Below, in pieces: positions 1 through 4,845 of a DNA stretch of 6,181 nucleotides. This stretch comes from Candidatus Taylorbacteria bacterium RIFCSPLOWO2_01_FULL_50_130 (GTDB lineage: Bacteria > Patescibacteriota > Minisyncoccia > Phycocordibacterales > UBA10002), in assembly GCA_001821155.1 (NCBI GenBank), contig MHSB01000029.1, forward strand, positions 1 to 6,181, read 5' to 3'. Positions within the stretch are counted from its first letter, which is position 1. Every line of letters starts with the position of its first letter. The notes under the pieces were generated by a model. The model was not told the DNA's origin. It ran no database searches and saw only the letters and a program-made list of their open reading frames with translations. The position numbers and the translations under genes are program-made.

Positions 1-363
1 TGCCGCGCTTGAGGCATACACGATTTTTTTAACGCCGGTCTTTCGCATCGCTTCGAGAAGATAAATGCCTCCCATAAAATTGTTCTCAAAGTACACCCGT
101 GGGTTCTTCATTGAATAGGTAATGGTGGAGGTCGCGGCGAGATGAAAGACGGCTTCCACGCTGGAGAGTGCTTTCGGGAGCATTGCTCCGTCGGCAATAG
201 AGCCCTCAAGAAATTCCGCGCGCGCATCAACAAGCCGGCGGAAGCCCGAAGAGAGGTCATCAAGAACGAGTACCGCATATCCCGCGTCACAGAGCATGCG
301 CACGAGATTTGAACCGATAAACCCAGCACCTCCTGTCACCAATACTTTCTTTTTTATAGGCAT
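1..363 (-). CDS. NAD-dependent sugar epimerase/dehydratase, extended SDR family (N-terminal 121 residues, cut by window edge)
   Basis: Reading from ATG at 363, the frame stays open to base 1 and gives 121 residues. Residues 10-17 are TGGAGFIG, the GxxGxxG dinucleotide-binding loop of extended short-chain dehydrogenases. An acidic pair, D35-D36, ends the second beta strand, as expected for NAD binding to ribose hydroxyls. FHLAA follows at 73-77, and YASSA at 116-120 holds the family's catalytic Ser region. The YxxxK motif and the sugar-binding C-terminal half lie outside the window. Members interconvert or dehydrate NDP-sugars in the cytoplasm (UDP-glucose 4-epimerase, dTDP-glucose dehydratase and relatives); the exact substrate cannot be told from this half. 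A GAAAGG ribosome-binding site 9 nt upstream supports the start. It lies 152 bp downstream of the glycosyltransferase gene on the same strand, which suggests a shared role in glycan assembly. Family call firm, substrate unknown. Confidence 0.93.
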   Translation of the reverse strand, partial: MPIKKKVLVTGGAGFIGSNLVRMLCDAGYAVLVLDDLSSGFRRLVDARAEFLEGSIADGAMLPKALSSVEAVFHLAATSTITYSMKNPRVYFENNFMGGIYLLEAMRKTGVKKIVYASSAA

Positions 364-372
364 ACTTATAGA

Positions 373-378
373 CCTTTC
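373..378 (-). promoter_or_regulatory. Ribosome-binding site of the epimerase
   Basis: On the minus strand GAAAGG lies 9 nt before the ATG at 363, a normal Shine-Dalgarno spacing. It fixes the start, although another ATG (386) opens a 6-codon frame just upstream that stops before 363. Confidence 0.65.
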
Positions 379-408
379 ATTGTCATGTTTTGTTTGAATA
401 ATAAGTCG

Positions 409-422
409 TAAAGGATTAAGAA
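409..422. repeat. Copy of a dispersed AT-rich spacer word (CGTAAAGGATTAAG type)
   Basis: Bases 407-422 match 5498-5513 at 14 of 16 positions, and the 11-mer TAAAGGATTAA at 409-419 recurs exactly at 5514-5524. Both copies sit in spacers between co-directional minus-strand genes and next to heptad tracts, so they look like members of one dispersed spacer repeat family. Confidence 0.5.
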
Positions 423-423
423 A

Positions 424-483
424 AAGTTCTAAGTTCCAAACTCTAAACTCTAATCAAGTTCAAAGTTCAAATCTCAAAACCCA
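424..483. repeat. Degenerate tandem heptad repeat, consensus AARYTCN, 8 copies
   Basis: Seven-base units run as AAGTTCT, AAGTTCC, AAACTCT, AAACTCT, then a 4-nt insert (AATC, 452-455), then AAGTTCA, AAGTTCA, AATCTCA, AAACCCA. The first two bases are AA and the sixth is C in every copy. The tract lies in the 152-bp non-coding gap between the glycosyltransferase and the epimerase. On the minus (transcribed) strand it places stop trinucleotides in all three frames. No function is established; it resembles in type, not in sequence, the heptanucleotide STRR repeats known from filamentous cyanobacteria. Confidence 0.75.
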
Positions 484-486
484 AGC

Positions 487-512
487 GTAGGGCAAGGGGT
501 TGCCGTTCCTAC
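487..512. repeat. REP-like GC-rich palindrome
   Basis: GTAGG (487-491) pairs with CCTAC (508-512), and GCAA (492-495) pairs with TTGC (500-503) around a GGGG loop; CGTT (504-507) bulges out on one side. This is a 9-bp stem with an asymmetric bulge, in a gap between co-directional genes and wedged between two heptad tracts. The asymmetric bulge and intergenic site are typical of REP elements moved by RAYT (TnpA-REP) transposases. No such transposase is in view. It lacks a following T-run on either strand, so it is a poor intrinsic terminator. Confidence 0.45.
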
Positions 513-536
513 TAGCTACTTGCTACTTTCTACTAA
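509..536. repeat. Heptad repeat CTACTNN, 4 perfect-phase copies, overlapping the end of the glycosyltransferase gene
   Basis: The units are CTACTAG, CTACTTG, CTACTTT and CTACTAA with no phase break. CTA at 509, 516, 523 and 530 reads TAG on the minus strand and covers all three minus frames. The copy at 516 is the actual stop codon of the glycosyltransferase, so the last residues of that protein (LVESSK) are encoded by the repeat. Confidence 0.75.
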
Positions 537-1289
537 CTGTTTCCCATGTACTTTCCTCCACAGCGCAAAGGTATCTTTCAAAAATCCCCAAATAATCCGC
601 GGCCGCACAAAGGCGATAAATCTTCCGCGCCGGCCGATTTCGGAATCGGCAAAACCGCTCTCTCGGTGAAAATGATGCACGCCCACCTCCCCAATGGAGA
701 ATCCTTTTTGAAGGGCCGAAAGATATATTTCAACATTTATGACTCCCTGCGTAAGGGTCGGCAGAAAATCTACCGCATCAATCACCTCACGGCGATAGAG
801 CTTGAAGGCACAATTGATATCCCGAAGCTTCAACCAAAATAAGACGCGCATCGTTAGATTATACAGCCACGACATCCAAATCCGCATCCATGGGTCGTTG
901 CGCTTCAGTTTGTACCCAGTGGCAATATCGTACCGCTTGATGAGCTCGAGCAGGAGGTCCATCTCGCGAATGTCAAACTGGCGGTCACCGTCCGTAAAAA
1001 AAATGAGCTCCTTTTTCGCGTTCTTAAAACCGGTGCGCAAAGCCCCGGCGTAGCTTACATCAGCGCCTCGACTTACCGTGCGAAGATATGGGATTTCCGC
1101 TTCAAGCTCCTTCGTGATTTCATTTGTTTTGTCAGTACTCGCGTCGCTCGTAATGAGCAAAATTTCATAGTCATAGAATCTCTCGGTAAGGTAGCGGCTA
1201 ATTTCCTCCGCGATGGCGCGCACGCTTCCCTCTTCGTTATACACCGGCACAAAAACCGAGATGCTTCGCGCGCGCGCTTCTTTCGCCAT
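516..1289 (-). CDS. Family 2 glycosyltransferase, dolichyl-phosphate-mannose-synthase-like, 257 aa
   Basis: A GT-A fold transferase that moves a sugar from an NDP-sugar, or to or from a polyprenyl phosphate, at the cytoplasmic face of the membrane. Numbered from the ATG at 1289: FVPVYNEEGSV (13-23) is the N-terminal nucleotide-binding signature; SDASTDKT (48-55) is the usual DDGSTD loop with Ser in place of the first Asp; TDGDRQFD (99-106) holds the metal-binding DxD; RDINCAFKLYRREV (156-169) matches the acceptor-side region. There is no C-terminal multi-span membrane domain, so this is the short soluble form; the aromatic stretch at 134-154 may touch the membrane. In-frame ATGs at 1322 and 1301 are less likely starts, because a good -10 box (1300-1305) lies over or after them. 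The last codons fall inside a heptad repeat. Family call firm, substrate unknown. Confidence 0.92.
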   Translation of the reverse strand: MAKEARARSISVFVPVYNEEGSVRAIAEEISRYLTERFYDYEILLITSDASTDKTNEITKELEAEIPYLRTVSRGADVSYAGALRTGFKNAKKELIFFTDGDRQFDIREMDLLLELIKRYDIATGYKLKRNDPWMRIWMSWLYNLTMRVLFWLKLRDINCAFKLYRREVIDAVDFLPTLTQGVINVEIYLSALQKGFSIGEVGVHHFHRESGFADSEIGRRGRFIAFVRPRIIWGFLKDTFALWRKVHGKQLVESSK

Positions 1290-1299
1290 AATAAAGGGC

Positions 1300-1326
1300 A
1301 TTATACACAATTGGCATGGCAATCAA
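1300..1326 (-). promoter_or_regulatory. Sigma70-type promoter for the glycosyltransferase
   Basis: On the minus strand a perfect TATAAT (1305-1300) is preceded by TTGATT (1326-1321) with a short 15-nt spacer. Transcription would begin near 1293, leaving only about 4 nt before the ATG at 1289, so the mRNA would be nearly leaderless. No Shine-Dalgarno is possible in that leader. Confidence 0.5.
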
Positions 1327-1340
1327 AAATCTACTGAATC

Positions 1341-1368
1341 TTGACAAATCAACTTACCAATGCATAAT
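1341..1368 (+). promoter_or_regulatory. Sigma70-type promoter for the ATP-grasp-like gene
   Basis: A perfect TTGACA (1341-1346) is followed, after 16 nt, by CATAAT (1363-1368), one mismatch from TATAAT. The predicted transcript start is near 1375, about 19 nt before the ATG at 1394. Its -35 is only 14 bp from the -35 of the divergent promoter, so one bound regulator could affect both genes. Confidence 0.6.
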
Positions 1369-1393
1369 AAGCGCAGAAAACCAAAAAAGCTCT

Positions 1394-2167
1394 ATGAAAA
1401 AAATCCTGATACTGGACATGAGCGATCGAGTCGCCGGTGATATTGAGGACAAACTGTGCGCGAAAGGACTTACGGCACAGCGTATGTGTTCTCTGATACA
1501 GTTCGGCCAGTCAGTCGCGATAACTGCGACTTCGCCTAACATGACCATTCTCGTGAACTCGATGCAACCAGACATCATTCTCAATTTTCATTCCCAAAAT
1601 ACGGAAACGGTTGAGCGGACGCTCCAACTTGCAGAAAGGTGTGGCGTTCGTATCGTAAACTGCAACACGGCGAGAGCATTGTGCGCGGATCGCGCGCGAC
1701 TTCTCCCCACCCTTCGAAGCGAAGGCATGACGGTACCCGGCTTCTTCTATGGTCACCCATCACAGTTGCTAGCGAGCATGAAAGGCGAGTGTATCTGTAA
1801 AGACCCGGTGGGTCATCTTGTAATCCGCACGAACTGCGGCGCGATAAGCAGCCGCGAGGAACTCGTGTACTGCGAAACTCTCGTGCCATGCAACGGTGTC
1901 GTGCGTAGCGTGTATCGTGTCGGGAAGCTTACTTTCACGATGGAAAAGAGCGACACACTAGGAAAAGGGCGCGTATTGCCATCGGAGCGTGTCGAAAGTA
2001 AGGGGGCAGAGATTGCGGTCGTCGACTCCATATGCAAACATGCGGACCTCGATTACTGTAATGTGGATTTCATCAACGGGACCGTGATTGACGTTAACTG
2101 TTTCCCGAATATCTTCCGCCATAGGGACGCTGTCGATGCCATCGTGGAACATGTCGCCTCAATGTAA
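1394..2167 (+). CDS. Divergent ATP-grasp-like protein, cysteine-rich, 257 aa
   Basis: No named family is recognised outright, but the layout follows ATP-grasp ligases of the RimK/D-Ala-D-Ala-ligase type. MKKILILDMSD (1-11) starts an N-terminal alpha/beta domain. RIVNCNTARALCADRARLL (86-104) with GMTVPGFF (111-118) matches the pre-ATP-grasp pattern of a parental sequence, a basic residue and 'G(I/M)xVP'. ICKDPVG (134-140) would carry the ATP-binding Lys, K136. E161 follows, then an 'R-V-G-K' segment (175-178), and VDFINGTVIDVNCFPN (224-239) has the D225 and D-x-N (D233, N235) of the metal site, with Asp replacing the usual Glu. The glycine-rich nucleotide loop is poorly kept, so activity is uncertain. 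Twelve cysteines in 257 residues is unusual. The start at 1394 is chosen because a promoter lies between it and the in-frame ATG at 1316 (which would give 283 aa). Single gene with its own terminator. Confidence 0.7.
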   Translation: MKKILILDMSDRVAGDIEDKLCAKGLTAQRMCSLIQFGQSVAITATSPNMTILVNSMQPDIILNFHSQNTETVERTLQLAERCGVRIVNCNTARALCADRARLLPTLRSEGMTVPGFFYGHPSQLLASMKGECICKDPVGHLVIRTNCGAISSREELVYCETLVPCNGVVRSVYRVGKLTFTMEKSDTLGKGRVLPSERVESKGAEIAVVDSICKHADLDYCNVDFINGTVIDVNCFPNIFRHRDAVDAIVEHVASM

Positions 2168-2182
2168 ACCAAGTAAACCAAG
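2165..2182. repeat. Exact 9-nt tandem duplication containing the stop codon
   Basis: TAAACCAAG occurs twice in a row (2165-2173, 2174-2182). The first copy begins with the stop codon of the ATP-grasp-like gene, and since 9 is a multiple of 3 the second copy gives a backup in-frame TAA. Confidence 0.6.
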
Positions 2183-2229
2183 CGCAGGAGTTGCAAAGTG
2201 CTCGATAAAATCATCCGAAATGTCTTAAG

Positions 2230-2262
2230 GAGCTGCTTTCCGGAAAGCGGCTCTTTTTCTTT
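2230..2262 (+). terminator. Rho-independent terminator of the ATP-grasp-like gene
   Basis: A 10-bp stem, GAGCTGCTTT with AAAGCGGCTC (one G-T pair), encloses a CCGG loop at 2230-2253 and is followed by TTTTTCTTT. It lies 62 nt after the stop codon at 2167. Confidence 0.85.
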
Positions 2263-2266
2263 CACG

Positions 2267-2301
2267 AAACAAAAAGAGCGTGAGAGTTGCCTCTCACGCT
2301 C
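2267..2301 (-). terminator. Rho-independent terminator of the transaldolase-to-radical-SAM gene group
   Basis: Perfect 11-bp arms (2276-2286 with 2291-2301, GAGCGTGAGAG and its complement) enclose a 4-nt loop. On the minus strand the stem is followed by TTTTTGTTT (2275-2267). It starts 16 nt after the radical SAM stop codon. Confidence 0.88.
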
Positions 2302-2317
2302 GTGCGTTTTCACATCC

Positions 2318-3898
2318 TTAACTCGTAACAACTGGCGCTCCGCTCTGCCAGCGTAACCCAATCTCTTTTTGGAGTTCCGCCCCCCGTTTCTCCCAGAATG
2401 TGCCGGCGCTCGCTTCTTTGCGGGCGCGCACATATTCCGGGGTATTCATGTATTCATGCGCGAAGTCCCGCAGTTCAAGCACGCGTTCCGGCGGGACAAC
2501 CGTATTCTTCATGACTGCGTTCTTCCAATTGAAGATATCAGGGTCGAAGTCGGAAGCGAGGTGTCCGTTCGCGACTGCGTAGTCGTACAGCATGCACCCG
2601 GGAAATGGAATCGGAATGAAGGGGGTGCAGTATGCCGAACCCGCCTCGACGAGACGCTTCCCGAGCTCGATGCTCGAACGCATTTCCTCCTCGGTTTCGT
2701 CCGGGAACCCTATCATCATGTTGATGGGGCAGGTGATACCGATGCTCGCTGCGACGCGGACGAGTTCCACCACATTAAGATTCTTGTGGTCCAGTTTTCC
2801 GGTTGCGTATTTGTCTACGATTCTCTGGGAGGCCGATTCAACCGGGAACACGATCTGGTTGAAACCAGCTTCTTTGAGCAGAAGCAGGAACTCCCGGTCA
2901 ATCGTGAGCCGGCTCCCTTCCCTTTTGAGGAAGTGTACCAAATTGACCCCGTTGACATCCGCAATTTGGAATCCCATGTCCCGAATCCGCGTAAAAATCT
3001 CGCAGATACGGCGCTTCTTCGCGAGGAGCGTATCGTCCTCAAAGTAGAGCTTCTTTACGCCAAGCTCCTGAAGCCGTCGGGCTTCCTCCATGACGCGGTT
3101 AATTGACTTGAAGCGAAGACCGCCGATGTTGCCTGTTTCCAAAGCATGCTCTTTTTCGGAAGAGATGTGACAATACAGGCACTTGGCCCAACAGCCGCGC
3201 GAGGTCATGAGCGAGCCGAACCGATCGCTTCCAAGCGCAAGTACTGCGCGGGGAGCGAGCTCATCATAGTGGAAGAACGGAAGCTTCTCCCATCTTGGGA
3301 ACGGCAGTTCGTCCAGATTTTGACAAACATCGGTCGGTGCCACCGGCTGGCGAACCACCTTGCCGTCAAGAAGGTGCGCGATGCCGGAGACCTTGGCGAG
3401 GTCCTGCTCTTTTGCAAGAGTACGCATGAGGTTTACGGCAATACGCTCCCCTTCGGTGAGGCAGATGGCGTCAACGGCTCCACTCTGGAGAAATCGCTCC
3501 GCGAGGGCGCGAGCGTTCACTCCGCCGACAACGACAAAAATGTCGCGCGATACCGCTTTGGTGGCGCGAGCAACTTCTAGCGCCATTTTGGTTTGGGGAG
3601 TGAAGTTGGAGTTGATGCCAACCACCCCATAGCCGCCCTTCGCAATCACTTCGCTAAGGCGCGAAACGGTCATGCCAATGCGGATGAGTCCGCTGTCCTG
3701 CATGACTGGCTTTCGGAAGGTGTCGTCCAAGCGGTCATCCCGCGTGCCAACGGTTGCGTCAAGAATGTCAGCGTGAAAGCCGGCATCCTCAAGCGCTCCG
3801 GCAAGATAGAGGAGGCCCAGTTCTGGATTGGGCCGCGGCGTCTCTATCTTCATGAGCTGATTCGGAGGTGAAACAAGGAGAATTTTTTCTGAGTTCAA
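2318..3898 (-). CDS. B12-binding-domain radical SAM protein, 526 aa
   Basis: Numbered from the TTG at 3898. An N-terminal Rossmann-like cobalamin-binding-type domain (about 5-160) opens with KILLVSPPN and includes PNPELGLLYLAGALEDAGF (23-41) and FVVVGGVNARAL (121-132). It lacks the DxHxxG motif, so any cobalamin would be bound without the lower His ligand. The radical SAM core (about 230-425) has RGCWAKCLYC (234-243), whose C236, C240 and C243 ligate the 4Fe-4S cluster that cleaves S-adenosylmethionine; FEDDTL (286-291) and MMIGFPDETEEEM (394-406) are later core strands. Relatives methylate unactivated carbons, rearrange rings or modify lipids, and the substrate here is unknown. It is last in its gene group, 16 nt before a terminator. 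A longer start, GTG at 3976 (552 aa), overlaps the upstream stop as GTGA, but adds 26 residues of no domain character and has no ribosome-binding site. The TTG has one at ideal spacing. Confidence 0.9.
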   Translation of the reverse strand: MNSEKILLVSPPNQLMKIETPRPNPELGLLYLAGALEDAGFHADILDATVGTRDDRLDDTFRKPVMQDSGLIRIGMTVSRLSEVIAKGGYGVVGINSNFTPQTKMALEVARATKAVSRDIFVVVGGVNARALAERFLQSGAVDAICLTEGERIAVNLMRTLAKEQDLAKVSGIAHLLDGKVVRQPVAPTDVCQNLDELPFPRWEKLPFFHYDELAPRAVLALGSDRFGSLMTSRGCWAKCLYCHISSEKEHALETGNIGGLRFKSINRVMEEARRLQELGVKKLYFEDDTLLAKKRRICEIFTRIRDMGFQIADVNGVNLVHFLKREGSRLTIDREFLLLLKEAGFNQIVFPVESASQRIVDKYATGKLDHKNLNVVELVRVAASIGITCPINMMIGFPDETEEEMRSSIELGKRLVEAGSAYCTPFIPIPFPGCMLYDYAVANGHLASDFDPDIFNWKNAVMKNTVVPPERVLELRDFAHEYMNTPEYVRARKEASAGTFWEKRGAELQKEIGLRWQSGAPVVTS

Positions 3899-3903
3899 GG
3901 TAA

Positions 3904-3909
3904 TCCTTT
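3904..3909 (-). promoter_or_regulatory. Ribosome-binding site that selects the TTG start of the radical SAM gene
   Basis: AAAGGA on the minus strand ends 5 nt before the TTG at 3898, near-ideal spacing. The competing GTG at 3976 has only CAACAAGCA before it. Confidence 0.6.
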
Positions 3910-3943
3910 GTTCGGTGTTGTGGTTTGGATTGCAAGCAGATTG

Positions 3944-3960
3944 GAAACGAACAGCGTTTC
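3944..3960 (-). other. Small hairpin in the nucleotidyltransferase-radical SAM spacer
   Basis: GAAACG and CGTTTC pair as a 6-bp stem with a 5-nt loop. On the minus strand the T-run precedes rather than follows it, so it is not an intrinsic terminator. It could only be an mRNA structure or processing site between the two genes, or chance. Confidence 0.3.
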
Positions 3961-3972
3961 TAAAAAACCTTA

Positions 3973-4647
3973 TCACTGCTTGTTGAATCTGTCAATGTCT
4001 TCCGGCGTTGAGAAAAAGAGGTTTTTCGTACCCGTTACCGCTTTCACCGAGTGGAATTTTACAAATTGCTCCATCATGGAAGTAAGATAGTATTCCCCGT
4101 TTCGATGCTGTTTGGGCGGGTACGAAAAAATGTCCGCATTGATGACCATCACACCTCCCGCCGCAAGATTTGATTTCGGATGCTCCGGTTTTTCTTCCAG
4201 TTCAACAATATGTCCGGTATCGGAAAGTGTAATTACGCCGGAGTATCTCGGGTCGTCAACGATATGGGTGAGCCAACTGAATTCATGCGAGAGGCACTTT
4301 GTCATCTCATCGTTACTCGGAAATTCATCCGAATAGATGAGCACAAATCGTTCTTTCGGCTTGAAATAGTCTTTGGTGAGAATAAGCGAGTGCGCGTTCC
4401 CTTTCTCTATATGCTCATTGACGATACAGGTAATCTTTTTGCCGAGAAAATCATTCCCAAGAAACTCGCGTATTTGCTCTCCCTTGTAACCGATGACCAC
4501 AATCACCTCATCCACATCTTGAGGGAGCGTAGAGATAATGTGCTCTAAAAAAGTTTTGCCTCTGACAAGCAAAAGCGGCTTCGGTTTCTCTTCCGTTAGT
4601 TCACCCATCCGTTTTCCTTTTCCCGCAGCTAAAATGACTGCTTTCAT
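3973..4647 (-). CDS. Sugar-1-phosphate nucleotidyltransferase (RmlA/HddC-like), 224 aa
   Basis: This enzyme joins a sugar 1-phosphate to NTP to make an NDP-sugar and pyrophosphate in the cytoplasm. LAAGKGKRM (6-14) is the phosphate-binding loop (GxGxRM), and KPKPLL (21-26) holds the catalytic Lys region. GNAHSL (83-88) contacts the base and sugar. YSDEF (105-109) gives the metal-binding Asp D107 in place of the more common GDD/GDN. VELEEKP (148-154), GGVMVIN (164-170) and the C-terminal STPEDI (213-218) are all family landmarks. At 224 residues it is a minimal catalytic unit with no C-terminal acyltransferase or oligomerisation helix. Its position next to a GmhA-like isomerase recalls HddC, the heptose-1-phosphate nucleotidyltransferase, but sequence alone does not fix sugar or base. 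There is no clear ribosome-binding site before the ATG; the upstream 50 nt are a TACGAAT repeat tract. Confidence 0.92.
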   Translation of the reverse strand: MKAVILAAGKGKRMGELTEEKPKPLLLVRGKTFLEHIISTLPQDVDEVIVVIGYKGEQIREFLGNDFLGKKITCIVNEHIEKGNAHSLILTKDYFKPKERFVLIYSDEFPSNDEMTKCLSHEFSWLTHIVDDPRYSGVITLSDTGHIVELEEKPEHPKSNLAAGGVMVINADIFSYPPKQHRNGEYYLTSMMEQFVKFHSVKAVTGTKNLFFSTPEDIDRFNKQ

Positions 4648-4654
4648 CTAGGTA

Positions 4655-4705
4655 TACGAAAATACGAATTGTACGAATATACGAATGGCTACGAATAATA
4701 CAAAT
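4655..4705. repeat. Short-period repeat, TACGAAT, 6 copies
   Basis: TACGAA(T) starts at 4655, 4663, 4672, 4680 and 4690, with a variant TACAAAT at 4699, so the spacing is 8 to 10 nt. The tract lies directly upstream of the nucleotidyltransferase ATG (minus strand ATTCGTA units). It contains weak -10-like words on that strand (TATATT, TACAAT), and one possible pair TTGTAT-16 nt-TATATT, but no convincing promoter. Confidence 0.7.
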
Positions 4706-4711
4706 AATTTA

Positions 4712-4785
4712 AGGACATACCAACATTCCCTGCCCCGTACCGAGCTTTGCTCTGGTACTCGGGGTCAAGTTTGTAAGGATGTCTT
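4712..4785. repeat. Long imperfect palindrome, REP-like, in the isomerase-nucleotidyltransferase gap
   Basis: The core at 4733-4764 pairs CCCC, GTACC and GAGC with GCTC, GGTAC and GGGG around a TTT loop: 13 pairs with a 1-nt and a 2-nt bulge on the right arm. Outside it, 4712-4718 pairs with 4779-4785 (one G-T pair) and shorter matches continue inward, making a structure of about 74 nt. No T-run follows on either strand. The gap of 198 bp that holds it has no credible gene. It may be a REP/MITE-like element or an mRNA structure separating the expression of the two genes. Confidence 0.55.
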
Positions 4786-4845
4786 ACTTGTGATGTGGTA
4801 TGAGTACGAGAAGACTAAGAACAATCAAGGGAATATGCATAATAC

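Noticed and set aside
366..386. Six-codon frame (ATG at 386 to TAA) just before the epimerase start, a possible leader peptide
   Set aside because: It has no ribosome-binding site, no regulatory codon run and no alternative hairpin pair; such a short frame is expected by chance.
424..536. CRISPR array
   Set aside because: The units are 7 nt, contiguous and without unique spacers, so they cannot be CRISPR repeats.
2369..3106. 245-codon plus-strand frame opposite the radical SAM gene
   Set aside because: It is antisense to a clearly conserved enzyme, and its composition (many His, Arg, Val, Asp) is what the complement of a coding frame produces.
4712..4785. tRNA or intrinsic terminator
   Set aside because: No cloverleaf, T-loop or CCA-like end can be made, and no T-run follows the stem on either strand.
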